Shown: positions 8,168 through 16,830, counted from the stretch's first letter. The stretch: 64,000 nucleotides of DNA from Piscinibacter sp. (GCA_016706565.1 JADJJI010000004.1:1-64000); one strand, 5' to 3'. The notes: a model not told the origin generated them from the sequence alone. Numbers and translations are program-made.

Positions 8168-9706
8168 ATGGTGTTCGCCGATCTCCACCTCGAGCTGCAG
8201 CGCCTCCCCGCGCCGCTGCCGATCTGGCACGCGCGTGTGGACCGCGCGGGCTGGAGCGTGCTGGCCGTGCAGGTGGCACAGGCGCACGGCCGGCTGCTCT
8301 CGGTGTGGGGCCGCCACGGCAGCGACGGCCCGTCGGTCTGCGCCGCCTTCGCCACCACCGAAGGCCTGCTGTGGGCCGAACTGCCGCTGGCCGGCGCGGA
8401 GGATCGCTACCCCGACCTCTCGGCCACCTTCGCTTGCGCAACGCGCATGCAGCGAAGCCTGGCCGACCTCGGCGGCCTGCAGGCCGATGCAGCCGTCGAC
8501 CACCGCCCCTGGCTCGACCACGGCCTGTGGGCCGCGGCCGCGCCATTGGCCTCGGGCATGACACCTGCCGGAGCCGCCGCCGGCACCTGGCCCGCCGACT
8601 ACCCCTTCGTGCGTGTCGAGGGCGACGGCGTGCACGAGATCGCGGTGGGCCCGGTGCACGCCGGCATCATCGAGCCGGGGCACTTCCGCTTCTCGGTGGT
8701 CGGCGAGAAGGTGTTGCGCCTCGAGCAGCACCTGGGCTACGTGCACAAGGGCATCGAGCGGCGCTTCACCGAGCTGGCGCCGTTGCAGGCCTTCCGCCTG
8801 GCCGGGCGCGTGTCGGGCGATTCGACGGTGGTTTATGCCTGGGCCTACGCGATGGCGCTCGAATCCTGCTGCGGCACGGCCGTGCCCGAGCGCGCCGACT
8901 GGCTGCGCGCGCTGATGCTCGAACGCGAGCGCGTCGCCAACCACCTCGGCGACCTCGGCGCGCTGGGCAACGACGCGGCCCTGGCCTTCGGCCTGGCGCA
9001 GTTCTCGCGCCTGCGCGAAGACTGGCAGCGGCTGTCGCAACGCGCCTTCGGCCACCGCTTCATGATGGATGCGGTGGTGCCCGGCGGCGTGGCCGGCGAT
9101 GTGTCGCTGTCGCTGCGCGACGAACAGCGGCGCCAGTGCGATGACGTGGAGCGCGAGGTGCAGCGGCTGCGCCACATCTACGACGAACACGCGGGCCTGC
9201 AGGACCGCTTCATGGGCACCGGCCGTGTCGTGCCCGAACTGGCCGCGCGCCTGGGCCTGACCGGCATGGCGGGCCGGGCCAGCGGCCAGGCCGTGGACCT
9301 GCGCCACGGCCACGCGTGGCAGCCGTACCGCACGCTGCAGGCGCGCATCGCCACGCAGCAGGGCGGCGACGTGGCGGCGCGCGTGGCGTTGCGGTTCGAC
9401 GAGCTGGCCGAGTCGCTGCGCCTGATCCGCGAGCTCTGTGCACGCCTGCCCGAGGGCGGCGTCGCCGCGGCAGTTCAGCTGCCCGGCCACGCCGTGCAGG
9501 GCGCGGGCTGGGTCGAAGGCTGGCGCGGCGAGGTGCTGGTGGCGCTGTCGCTGGGCGCCGATGGCCGCATCGAGCGCTGCCACTGCCACGACCCGTCGTG
9601 GCAGAACTGGCCGGTGCTCGAGCATGCGGTGATCGGCAACATCGTTCCGGACTTCCCGCTCATCAACAAGTCCTTCAACCTCAGCTACTCGGGGGTCGAT
9701 CTCTGA
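8168..9706 (+). CDS. NuoCD/HyfG-like large subunit of the Ehr-like complex, module 2
   Basis: The 512-residue protein fuses a NuoC-like N-terminal part (about residues 1-115) to a NuoD/NiFe-large-subunit part. The latter contains VGPVHAGIIEPGHFRF and the C-terminus FPLINKSFNLSYSGVDL. The nickel-binding motifs are gone: the first site reads RVSGDSTVVYAW and the last has no cysteine at all, even fewer than its paralogue at 1-1224. So the active site should differ from hydrogenases, as in Ehr complexes. The stop overlaps the next start by one base. Confidence 0.85.
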   Translation: MVFADLHLELQRLPAPLPIWHARVDRAGWSVLAVQVAQAHGRLLSVWGRHGSDGPSVCAAFATTEGLLWAELPLAGAEDRYPDLSATFACATRMQRSLADLGGLQADAAVDHRPWLDHGLWAAAAPLASGMTPAGAAAGTWPADYPFVRVEGDGVHEIAVGPVHAGIIEPGHFRFSVVGEKVLRLEQHLGYVHKGIERRFTELAPLQAFRLAGRVSGDSTVVYAWAYAMALESCCGTAVPERADWLRALMLERERVANHLGDLGALGNDAALAFGLAQFSRLREDWQRLSQRAFGHRFMMDAVVPGGVAGDVSLSLRDEQRRQCDDVEREVQRLRHIYDEHAGLQDRFMGTGRVVPELAARLGLTGMAGRASGQAVDLRHGHAWQPYRTLQARIATQQGGDVAARVALRFDELAESLRLIRELCARLPEGGVAAAVQLPGHAVQGAGWVEGWRGEVLVALSLGADGRIERCHCHDPSWQNWPVLEHAVIGNIVPDFPLINKSFNLSYSGVDL

Positions 9707-10236
9707 TGTGGCAGATCCTTCGCCAGATCGTTCGCACCGGCATCGTCAGCGAGCCGCCGCCGGCGCTCGACGCGGCGCTGCAGGCCGAGGTGCGGCGCAT
9801 CCACGACGAACTGCTGGCCATCCTCGGCCAGGCGCTGGCGATCCGCCAGGTCGATGCGGGCTCGTGCAACGGCTGCGAGCTGGAGATCCACGCGCTCAAC
9901 AACCCGTACTACAACATCGAGGGGCTGGGCATCCATTTCGTCGCCAGCCCGCGCCATGCCGACATGCTGCTGGTCACCGGACCGGTGTCGCGCCACATGG
10001 AAGAGGCGCTGCGCCGCACCTACGACGCCACGCCCGAGCCGCGGCTGGTGGTGGCGGTGGGCGACTGCGGCTGCGACGGCGGCATCTTCGGCGAGAGTTA
10101 CGCCAGCTGCGGCCGCATTGCCAACGTCATCCCGGTCGACACGGAGGTGCCGGGTTGCCCGCCGCCGCCCATCGAGATCCTGCGCGGCATCCTCGCGGCG
10201 GTGAAGTTGAACCCGCGCGGCGGCCACCCGATCTGA
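9706..10236 (+). CDS. NuoB/HycG-like small subunit of module 2
   Basis: The 176-residue protein has CNGCELEIHALNN, VGDCGCDGGIFGE and PGCPPPPIEIL, the ligand set of the proximal [4Fe-4S] cluster in complex-I and group-4 small subunits. A short amphipathic N-terminus (MWQILRQIVRTG) is typical. The ATG overlaps the preceding TGA, so the two proteins are translationally coupled and probably form a dimer. Unlike the module 1 partner it has no ferredoxin domain, so electrons must come from another protein. This is the last gene of the cluster; the next gene converges on it. Confidence 0.86.
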   Translation: MWQILRQIVRTGIVSEPPPALDAALQAEVRRIHDELLAILGQALAIRQVDAGSCNGCELEIHALNNPYYNIEGLGIHFVASPRHADMLLVTGPVSRHMEEALRRTYDATPEPRLVVAVGDCGCDGGIFGESYASCGRIANVIPVDTEVPGCPPPPIEILRGILAAVKLNPRGGHPI

Positions 10237-10243
10237 CCCGTCG

Positions 10244-10260
10244 GTTCACGGGTCGTGAAC
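10244..10260. terminator. Small hairpin between convergent genes
   Basis: GTTCAC (10244-10249) and GTGAAC (10255-10260) pair around a five-base loop, 7 bases after the last Ehr-like gene. A pyrimidine-rich stretch follows. It could end transcription from the left, but the stem is short and there is no clean T run. Confidence 0.3.
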
Positions 10261-10273
10261 GGCCCTGTCTTCT

Positions 10274-11167
10274 TCAAGTCTGCTGCGGCGCCGGTCCATC
10301 CGAACGCGTCTCTTCCTCGGCCACGACACGGCCACCCATTCGCAGCGCGGAATGTTCTCGCTTGCTCTGCAGAAGGGGGAAGAACATCTGGTGGTACCAG
10401 CGCTCCTGGCCATAGACCAGGTCGTCCTGCAGGCCCACCTTCTCGGGATAGCGGCGCGTGATGTGGGCGGTGCCCAGCAGCACGTCCCACAGGAACAGGA
10501 AATTGCCGAAGTTGCCCTTGTAGTGGCCCACGCCGTCGGCGTTGGTCAGCGCGTGGTGGGCCCAGTGCGTGGCCGGGGTGGAGATGGTGCGCTCCACCAC
10601 CCACATCAGCGGCCGCAGCGCCTTCACGCGGTACAGCGGCTCGTCCCAGCGCCAGGCGCAGTGCGCCCCCAGAATCACCACCAGCTTCAGCACGATGTAC
10701 AACCCGTAGACCTTGCCGAAACCCAGAAAGATCAGCACGCCCCCGATCCACAAACCCGGCATCAGCAGGTAGTAGAAGAAGTTGTTGCGGTAGGTGATGC
10801 GGATGCTCATGTACTGCGCCGTGTGGTGAGCGCGGTGCAAGGGCCACAGCATGGGCGAGTGCGAGGCGCGGTGCCACAGGTATTGCGTCAGGTCGTCGGC
10901 CAGCAGCAGCACACCGAACATGGCCCACCAGGGCAGGCCGGCCAGGGCGTTGTGCTGCTCGGGCATGAACTTCAGGCACAGCTGGTTGGTCACCAGCAGG
11001 GCCGTGGGCTGCGCGATGGCCAGCAGGGCGAGGAACTGCAGCAGTTCCAGTTTGGTGTCGTCGGACGTGGCGCGCACCGTGACCTGGTAGCGCCGCGTCA
11101 CGAACTCCATCAGCGCGAAGCCGAGCATGACGCAGACGATCAGCACGTTCTGCAGTTGGGCACTCAT
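10274..11167 (-). CDS. Sterol desaturase / fatty acid hydroxylase family membrane protein
   Basis: The 297-residue integral membrane protein has the histidine clusters of the fatty acid hydroxylase superfamily: HRASH, HRAHH and a later HWAHH, which bind a di-iron centre. Hydrophobic helices flank them. The start at 11167 is supported by a GGAG Shine-Dalgarno sequence about 9 bases upstream; a longer frame upstream has no such site. Substrate is unknown (a lipid or hopanoid is usual for the family). It is divergent from a LysR gene, with a strong inverted repeat between them. Confidence 0.85.
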   Translation of the reverse strand: MSAQLQNVLIVCVMLGFALMEFVTRRYQVTVRATSDDTKLELLQFLALLAIAQPTALLVTNQLCLKFMPEQHNALAGLPWWAMFGVLLLADDLTQYLWHRASHSPMLWPLHRAHHTAQYMSIRITYRNNFFYYLLMPGLWIGGVLIFLGFGKVYGLYIVLKLVVILGAHCAWRWDEPLYRVKALRPLMWVVERTISTPATHWAHHALTNADGVGHYKGNFGNFLFLWDVLLGTAHITRRYPEKVGLQDDLVYGQERWYHQMFFPLLQSKREHSALRMGGRVVAEEETRSDGPAPQQT

Positions 11168-11245
11168 GGGTTTGTCTCCGTTGGTGTCTGCCAGCACTCT
11201 GGTGGCGCGGCTGGGGGCGAGACTAAGCATCGCGAGCAAATGCGT

Positions 11246-11279
11246 CCATTGCATTGTTGACATTGAATCAATGCAGTGG
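11246..11279. promoter_or_regulatory. Inverted repeat, probable LysR operator
   Basis: CCATTGCATTG (11246-11256) faces CAATGCAGTGG (11269-11279), an 11-base inverted repeat with one mismatch and a 12-base spacer containing TTGACA. It contains T-N11-A spacings typical of LysR-type sites. It lies 15 bases before the lysR start and about 80 before the hydroxylase start, so it could control both. Confidence 0.6.
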
Positions 11280-11294
11280 AAGCATGACAAGATG

Positions 11295-12200
11295 ATGGAC
11301 CTGAAACACCTGGCCCACCTGGTGGCGCTGGCCGATGAACGTCACTTCGCGCGGGCGGCCGAGCGCGTGCACCTCAGCCAGCCTGCGTTCAGCCGCAGCA
11401 TCCAGGCGCTGGAGCGGGCTCTCGGCCAACGCCTGTTCGACCGCGATGCGGGCGAGCTGCGACCCACGCCGGCCGGCGTGTTCCTGATCGAGCGTGCGCG
11501 CCGCCTGCTGTTCGACGCGCGCTGCCTGCAGCGCGACGCCGAGCTCTACGCACAAAGCAACTTCGGTGACGCGGCGCTGGGTGCCGGCCCTTTCCCGGCT
11601 GCCACCCTGATGCCGCGGGTGCTGCCCGAGTTGCGCCGCCGCTACCCCAACCTTCGCTTGCGGGTGGAGGTCGGCAACTGGGCGCAGTTGCTGGAGCAAC
11701 TGCGTGCCGAGCGCATCGAGTTCTTCGTCGCCGACACGCGCAGCCTGCCGCAGGACGCGACGCTGGATGTCCAGCGCCTGGGCCAGCAGCCGGCAGCCTT
11801 CTATGTGCGCAGCGGCCACCCGCTGGTCGGGCCGCCCTGCACGCTGGCCGAGATGTGGGCCTTCGGCGTGGCCACCACCAAGCTGCCTGTCGCGGTGAAG
11901 GCGGCCCTGGGCGCCTTGCTGCAAGTGCCGCCGGGCCAGGAGCCCGGTTTTGCACTGGAGTGCGATGACGTGCAGCAGTTGCGCGCGGTGGCACTGTCGA
12001 CCGACACCGTGCTGGGGGCCACCCACGTCGCGATGCAGGCCGATGTCGAAGCCGGATTGCTGGTGGCGCTGACGGTCACGGGCCTGCCGCCGCTCTATGC
12101 AGAGATGGGCGTGGTGAGCCTGCGCAACCGCAGCCCGTCGCCGCTGGCTCGGCATGCCATCCAGCTGATCAGCGAAGTGGCGGAAGCCGTCAACGGCTGA
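11295..12200 (+). CDS. LysR-family transcriptional regulator
   Basis: The 301-residue protein starts MDLKHLAHLVALADERHF, with the winged helix-turn-helix in residues 1-60 (RAAERVHLSQPAFSRSIQALE). A periplasmic-binding-protein-like effector domain follows. An ATG one codon earlier (11292) is equally possible. It is divergent from the membrane hydroxylase, the classic arrangement for a LysR regulator and its target. The inverted repeat lies between them. Confidence 0.88.
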   Translation: MDLKHLAHLVALADERHFARAAERVHLSQPAFSRSIQALERALGQRLFDRDAGELRPTPAGVFLIERARRLLFDARCLQRDAELYAQSNFGDAALGAGPFPAATLMPRVLPELRRRYPNLRLRVEVGNWAQLLEQLRAERIEFFVADTRSLPQDATLDVQRLGQQPAAFYVRSGHPLVGPPCTLAEMWAFGVATTKLPVAVKAALGALLQVPPGQEPGFALECDDVQQLRAVALSTDTVLGATHVAMQADVEAGLLVALTVTGLPPLYAEMGVVSLRNRSPSPLARHAIQLISEVAEAVNG

Positions 12201-12214
12201 GCCGCGCCGCGCTG

Positions 12215-13129
12215 CTACTTGCCGCCGCGGCTGCGCTTCTCGCGCTTCTCGCGCCGCTCGGCCTCGAGCGCCTGGCCCTGCGCCCACCACTGCACGAACT
12301 CGTCGGGCGACTCCAGCGTGATGCGGCCCCAGGCGCCGGTGCGGAAGTCGTTGATGGCGATCTCGGCGGCCTTCTGCAGGTTGACGCGTCCGCCGGCCAT
12401 CAGGCCGCCACGTTTTCGGCCGAGCTCGGCGAGCAGTTCGTCGTCGGTGAGCCCATCCAGATCGCCCAGCTTGTAGCGAGCCCTCAGCCGATCGGCGTGA
12501 CGCACGCGAACGTTGGCCAGCAGGGCCAGCGCGACTTCTTCTTCGTCGTAGGCATTGCGGCCGATGCCGCCGCTGGCCGCGAGGTGGTAGCCACTGCGCT
12601 CGACGGTGATGCGCGGCCACAGCATGCCGGGGGTGTCGAACAGGTAGAAGTCCGGCGCCAGCACGATCTTCTGTTCGAGCTTGGTGATGCCTGGCTCGTC
12701 GCCGGTGAGCGTGGCGCGCTGGCCCACCAGCGTGTTGATCAGCGTCGACTTGCCGACGTTGGGGATGCCGCAGATCAGCACGCGCAGCGGCTTGACCATG
12801 CCGCCGCGCAGCGGCGCGAGCGCGCGGCAGGCGGCGATCAGCGCGCGTGCCGGCGCTGTGATGCTGGCATCGAGCGCCAGCGCGCGCGTGCCCGGCAGCG
12901 CGTTGAAGTGGGCCAGCCACGCCGTGGTGAGCTCGGGGTCGGCGAGGTCCTGCTTGTTGAGCACCTTCAGCGCCGGCTTGCCGGCCGTCAGCTCGGCCAG
13001 CAGCGGGTTGCTGCTCGAGCCGGGCAGGCGCGCGTCGAGCAGCTCGATGACCACGTCGATGTCGGGCAATCGCTCGACGATCGCCTTCTTCGTCGAGTGC
13101 ATGTGACCCGGGAACCACTGGATGGCCAT
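12215..13129 (-). CDS. ylqF: YlqF/RbgA-type ribosome biogenesis GTPase
   Basis: The 304-residue circularly permuted GTPase begins MAIQWFPGHMHSTKKAI. The G4 motif NKQD (near residue 88) precedes G1 GIPNVGKSTLIN (near 120), and DTPGMLWP is G3; this order defines the YlqF/YawG group. The basic C-terminus (REKRSRGGK) fits rRNA contact. The family acts late in 50S subunit assembly. It converges on the LysR gene with a 14-base gap. Confidence 0.9.
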   Translation of the reverse strand: MAIQWFPGHMHSTKKAIVERLPDIDVVIELLDARLPGSSSNPLLAELTAGKPALKVLNKQDLADPELTTAWLAHFNALPGTRALALDASITAPARALIAACRALAPLRGGMVKPLRVLICGIPNVGKSTLINTLVGQRATLTGDEPGITKLEQKIVLAPDFYLFDTPGMLWPRITVERSGYHLAASGGIGRNAYDEEEVALALLANVRVRHADRLRARYKLGDLDGLTDDELLAELGRKRGGLMAGGRVNLQKAAEIAINDFRTGAWGRITLESPDEFVQWWAQGQALEAERREKREKRSRGGK

Positions 13130-13171
13130 GTGCCTGTGCTTTCTGCGACCGGGCGGCTGTGCCGCCGCGGA

Positions 13172-13903
13172 TCAGGGAAGGTCGAGCTCGGGGTAGCGGC
13201 GGAAGATGCCCTGCTCGTTGAACGGCAGCCGCCGATCGCTGCGCAGGTAGGCGGCCACGCGCGGTGCGGCGGCGACGCGGTCGTGCAGCTGCAGCACCAG
13301 CGGCGTCGTGGCCAGCACGCGATGCGCCGCCGTCGGGAAGGCGTAGCGCAGGCCCTCGACGAGCTGGAACAGCGACAGGTCGGCGTAGCTCAGCTTGCCG
13401 CCCACCAGGTGCCGCGCGCCGGCTGGGTTGCGCGCCAGGATGCGCTCGAACCATGTCATGAACTTGGGCAGGCGCGCGCCGCAGAACTCCTTCGCGCGGC
13501 GCAGCGCCTCGGGCTTCTGGTCTTCGTAGTACAGGCCGCTGCCCACCGGGTGATGCGTGTCGTGCGCCTCGGTGACCATGTCGGCGATGGTCATCTGGAT
13601 CTGCTGCGTCCACACCCGCGCCTGCTCGCTGCGCCCGACGAGCTTCAGCGTCGGCCCGAGGTGGTGCAGGATCGCCGCCGTCTGCCCGATCAGCAGCGTG
13701 CCGTCGCGCAGGAAGGGTGGCGCGAAGGGCGGATGCACCTGCGTGGCGTCGTCGAGCAGGCGTAGCATCGCCGGCAGGCCCTGGCCGGTGGCCTCGTCGC
13801 CGCGCGCCACGTCGGTGTACGGCGCGCCGGCCGCCTCGAGCGCGAGCCGCACGAATTCGCCGCGGCCCTGGATGCCCGGCCAGTAATGCAGTTCGTATCC
13901 CAT
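13172..13903 (-). CDS. Glutathione S-transferase family protein
   Basis: The 243-residue protein has an N-terminal thioredoxin-like domain (MGYELHYWPGIQGRGEFVRL, with cis-Pro and a QTAAIL region). An all-helical C-terminal domain with LSYADLSLFQLVEGL follows. The catalytic Tyr/Ser position is occupied by Y7 or nearby residues. The start at 13903 gives the standard first strand; the open frame further upstream runs into the lipoprotein gene on the other strand and is not coding. Substrate unknown. Confidence 0.82.
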   Translation of the reverse strand: MGYELHYWPGIQGRGEFVRLALEAAGAPYTDVARGDEATGQGLPAMLRLLDDATQVHPPFAPPFLRDGTLLIGQTAAILHHLGPTLKLVGRSEQARVWTQQIQMTIADMVTEAHDTHHPVGSGLYYEDQKPEALRRAKEFCGARLPKFMTWFERILARNPAGARHLVGGKLSYADLSLFQLVEGLRYAFPTAAHRVLATTPLVLQLHDRVAAAPRVAAYLRSDRRLPFNEQGIFRRYPELDLP

Positions 13904-14014
13904 GGGCGGACTGTAGCCTGCGGCTTCGGGGCCGCATCGGCAAGCGTTGCGCGCTGTCAAGCGAGCCGGGCCGCGCCGATGCGATAACGGCGCTGCAATC
14001 CGGAGAGGTTGTCG

Positions 14015-14698
14015 ATGTGGCCTTGCCATGCCCTGCTGCCGTCGTTCTGCCTGGCCATGGCCGCGCTGGTGTCGGGTTGCGTCTCGAGTGCACGCTTGCC
14101 CGCATCGCTGCCCAGCGGCGGCGGCTTGGGCACCGGCCTGGTGTTCGGCTCGATCGGCATCTCGGCCACGGCGCCGACGATCGAGATGAGCACGCTGCAG
14201 TTCCGCGCGCTGGCGGGCGACCCTCGGCAGCCGCCGGGCGAGTTCGTCTTCCATTCGCCGGTGGGCACGGCGGGCCGGCTGCTGTCGCCGCTGTTCGACA
14301 CGCCGGTCGACTTCAGCGAGCCGGACGCGAAGGGCACCCTGTTCGTCGCCCGCCTGCCGGCCGGAGACTACGCACTGGTCGGCGCGGCCGTCGAGAACGC
14401 GCCGATGCATGGCTGGGCGGCCCACGTCTACCTGGCCGACCCGGGCGCCGTACCGTTTCGCGTCGACGCGGGCGGCACGACCTACCTCGGGCAGTTCATC
14501 AGCCACCTGCGCGTAGGCCGCGACGCGGACCGCATCCCGAAGGTGCAGGGCGCCTTCTTCGTCGTCGGCGACAAGCTGGAGCGGGACCTGGCGCTGCTGA
14601 AGCAACGGGGCGAGCGGCCGTTGCCGCCATCGGTGATCAACCTCGCGCCCCGCCTGATGCAGATCGACAACGAAGCGCTGCGCGGGGGCCCGCCATGA
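14015..14698 (+). CDS. Putative lipoprotein
   Basis: The 227-residue protein has a lipoprotein signal peptide ending ALVSGC near residue 22. The rest is Gly/Pro-rich beta-type sequence with no family I recognise. ATG 14015 is chosen over an in-frame TTG at 14009 because GGAGAG lies 7 bases upstream. Its stop overlaps the next ATG, so it is co-translated with a second lipoprotein. Confidence 0.7.
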   Translation: MWPCHALLPSFCLAMAALVSGCVSSARLPASLPSGGGLGTGLVFGSIGISATAPTIEMSTLQFRALAGDPRQPPGEFVFHSPVGTAGRLLSPLFDTPVDFSEPDAKGTLFVARLPAGDYALVGAAVENAPMHGWAAHVYLADPGAVPFRVDAGGTTYLGQFISHLRVGRDADRIPKVQGAFFVVGDKLERDLALLKQRGERPLPPSVINLAPRLMQIDNEALRGGPP

Positions 14699-15093
14699 CA
14701 AGGCGAAGCGTGCTGCTCCTGCCGGTGTGGCTGCTGCTGGCCTGCACCTCCAGCCACGACCTCGGCCAGGGCCCCAGCCCGATGGCCGGCGGCGTCTACC
14801 GCGAGGCGCTGCGGCCGGGCCTGCACTACGTCTTCGTGAAATCGAACGTCGCGCCCTGGACCGACCGCGAGGCGGTGGTCCGCAAGTGGCGCGACGAGGC
14901 GGACCGCCTGTGCGGCGACGCCGGCCACGAGGATCTGCGCGTCGAGGATCGGGTGGAGGAAGAGATGCCGCCGATGAACGCCATCGTGTTCCGGCTACCT
15001 TACCTGGTGTCGATTCGCAAGGGATATGCCCTGTGCGCCTCGGCCGGGCTGTCGGCGCAGGAAGCGCTTCGCATCATCGATGCCTGGCGCTGA
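14695..15093 (+). CDS. Putative small lipoprotein
   Basis: The 132-residue protein has a signal ending LLLACTSS near residue 16 (lipobox cysteine). The mature part contains two further cysteines (LCGDAG, ALCASAG) that could form a disulfide. The ATG overlaps the stop of the preceding lipoprotein by 4 bases (ATGA), implying coupled expression and possibly a shared envelope complex. No named family recognised. Confidence 0.68.
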   Translation: MTRRSVLLLPVWLLLACTSSHDLGQGPSPMAGGVYREALRPGLHYVFVKSNVAPWTDREAVVRKWRDEADRLCGDAGHEDLRVEDRVEEEMPPMNAIVFRLPYLVSIRKGYALCASAGLSAQEALRIIDAWR

Positions 15094-15170
15094 GCCCGCG
15101 GCAGGCACTCGCTGCGGCTCCTCTGTGGCAGCGCAAGGCAGGGCGGCGCGTTCGCGGCGAGAGTCGAGGC

Positions 15171-16031
15171 ATGAGCAGTGTCGCCTCCGATCTGGTCGGC
15201 CTCGTCGATCGCCTGGCTTCCCGCGGACCGGTGCCGGCCGTGCGCGCCGTGCACCTGCCGCCGCCTGCGGCCGACGGCACGCGCGACGGCGAGTTCTGCG
15301 CGGTCGAGCTGGAAGACGGCTCGCTCGGCCTGAGCTTCGTGCTGCTGGGCGACACGCTGGCGCAGCTGCGCGCACCGGCATCGCTCGAGGCGCTGGCCGG
15401 CATGCCGGCGCCGGCGCTCGCGCGGCAGTATGCGCAGTCGCAGGGCGCGCCGCGCACGCTGGGCTTCGCCACCGTCAACGCGCTCACGCGCCACCTGTTC
15501 GACCGCGCCGGTTACCTGCCGCCAGCGGCCGGCGGTTCGATCGGCGATCTCGACCTGCACGCCGGCGACCACCTCGGCATGGTCGGGCTGTTCCCGCCGT
15601 TGGTGAAGCAGGTGCTGGCCACCGGCGCGAGGCTCACCGTGCTCGAGCTGCGCGCCGAACTCGCCGGCGCGCGCGAGGGCTGGTTGGTCACGCTCGATGC
15701 CGGCGAGCTGGCGCGCTGCAACAAGATCCTGTCGACCAGCACGGTGCTGCTCAACGACACGCTGGACGCGCTGCTCGAACGATGCCGCCACGCGCAGCGC
15801 GTGGCGTTGATCGGCCCGGGCGCCGGCTGCCTGCCCGACCCGCTGTTCGCGCGCGGCGTCACCTCGCTGGGCGGCACCTGGGTGGTCGATGCGGAGGCGT
15901 TCAAGACAGCATTGCATGCCGGCCAGCCCTGGGGCCGCTTCGCACGCAAGGTTCTGCTCAGCCGCGAGGGCTATCCTGGATTCGACCGCCTGCTCGACGC
16001 GGCCCACACTCACACCAAGGAGTCACCATGA
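15171..16031 (+). CDS. DUF364/DUF4213-type (putative heavy-metal chelation) protein
   Basis: The 286-residue protein has an N-terminal DUF4213-like region followed by the DUF364 core: LGMVGLFPPLVKQVL, a central acidic strand, STSTVLLNDTLDALL and VALIGPGAGCLPDPLF. The family is linked to metal chelation by structural similarity only. The stop overlaps the ATG of a small periplasmic cytochrome c gene, suggesting a functional pair concerned with metal or redox handling. ATG 15171 gives the family-length protein. Confidence 0.72.
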   Translation: MSSVASDLVGLVDRLASRGPVPAVRAVHLPPPAADGTRDGEFCAVELEDGSLGLSFVLLGDTLAQLRAPASLEALAGMPAPALARQYAQSQGAPRTLGFATVNALTRHLFDRAGYLPPAAGGSIGDLDLHAGDHLGMVGLFPPLVKQVLATGARLTVLELRAELAGAREGWLVTLDAGELARCNKILSTSTVLLNDTLDALLERCRHAQRVALIGPGAGCLPDPLFARGVTSLGGTWVVDAEAFKTALHAGQPWGRFARKVLLSREGYPGFDRLLDAAHTHTKESP

Positions 16032-16339
16032 CGCTTTACGCCTTCAAGCCGGCTCTTGTCTTCGCCGGGCTCGCCTGGGTCGCCGCGCAGGCCATGGCTG
16101 CGGACGGTGCGCAGTCGGCCATCGACTTCGGCTGCCTGAACTGCCACGGCGCGCAGGCGCATACCGTGCCGACCTTCCGCAGCATGGCCGACAAGGCCGC
16201 GCGCCGCGGCGACCCGGCGAAGGCGCAACAGCACTGGCTGGACGAGATGCACGAGAAGAATTTCGTGCACACGCACGCGATGGTGTCCGACGATGCGGCG
16301 AACGCCGTGCTGCAGTGGGTCGCGCAGGGCATGAAGTGA
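16028..16339 (+). CDS. Small periplasmic c-type cytochrome
   Basis: The 103-residue protein has a signal peptide (cleavage after AQAMA, about residue 24) and one heme-binding CLNCH at residues 36-40. Met80-equivalent candidates are in the C-terminal half. It overlaps the DUF364 gene by 4 bases. A preceding GGAG supports the start. It is probably an electron carrier or sensor for the preceding protein, but the partner is not evident. Confidence 0.78.
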   Translation: MTLYAFKPALVFAGLAWVAAQAMAADGAQSAIDFGCLNCHGAQAHTVPTFRSMADKAARRGDPAKAQQHWLDEMHEKNFVHTHAMVSDDAANAVLQWVAQGMK

Positions 16340-16372
16340 GGCGATGACGGGCGGCATCCGGCGGCCCGCGCC

Positions 16373-16723
16373 TCACTGCTCCTCGGCCTCGATGCGCAGC
16401 TGGCGCCTGCGCGCGGCGCGCACCGTCGTCGTGGCGCGCACGCGCAGCGCAGTGCCTTCGGGCACGTCGACCTGCACATGGTAATCCAGGCTGTCGGTCT
16501 GGCCCGGGTTGGCCGTGGCGATCTGGCGTGACCACTCGCGGCGGCCGTTGACCTCCACCGTCATCGCATGCCAGGCCGGCGTGCCCTCGGCCGGGCACTG
16601 CACGACGAAGCGCACGTCGACCTGGAAGCGCCGCGTCCGGTCGATCGCCGGCGGCACGTCGAGTGTCGCGATGTCGGCATCGCCGACGTCGGCGAGCCAG
16701 TGTTCGAGGGAGTGTTTCGTCAT
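16373..16723 (-). CDS. Conserved hypothetical protein, 116 residues
   Basis: The protein starts MTKHSLEHWLADVGDADI and continues with alternating beta-strand-like sequence (RRFQVDVRFVVQCPAEG, LDYHVQVDVPEGTALRV) and a basic segment RAARRRQLRIEAEEQ. There is no signal peptide or membrane segment. I do not recognise the family. The start at 16723 is the first Met giving continuous hydrophobic periodicity; it is divergent from the NIPSNAP gene. Confidence 0.5.
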   Translation of the reverse strand: MTKHSLEHWLADVGDADIATLDVPPAIDRTRRFQVDVRFVVQCPAEGTPAWHAMTVEVNGRREWSRQIATANPGQTDSLDYHVQVDVPEGTALRVRATTTVRAARRRQLRIEAEEQ

Positions 16724-16830
16724 CGCGGCAGGTTCAGTGGATCGGGCACGGCAAGGCGGTTCGGGGCGCAAGCCTAACGCGCGCGGCGCACCCCCGTGTT
16801 TTCCACATCGACAGGCCGGAGCTGCCCGAC

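Noticed and set aside
1-10236. A functional [NiFe] hydrogenase or formate hydrogenlyase
   Set aside because: Both large subunits lack the CxxC nickel ligands, and no maturation or formate dehydrogenase genes are nearby.
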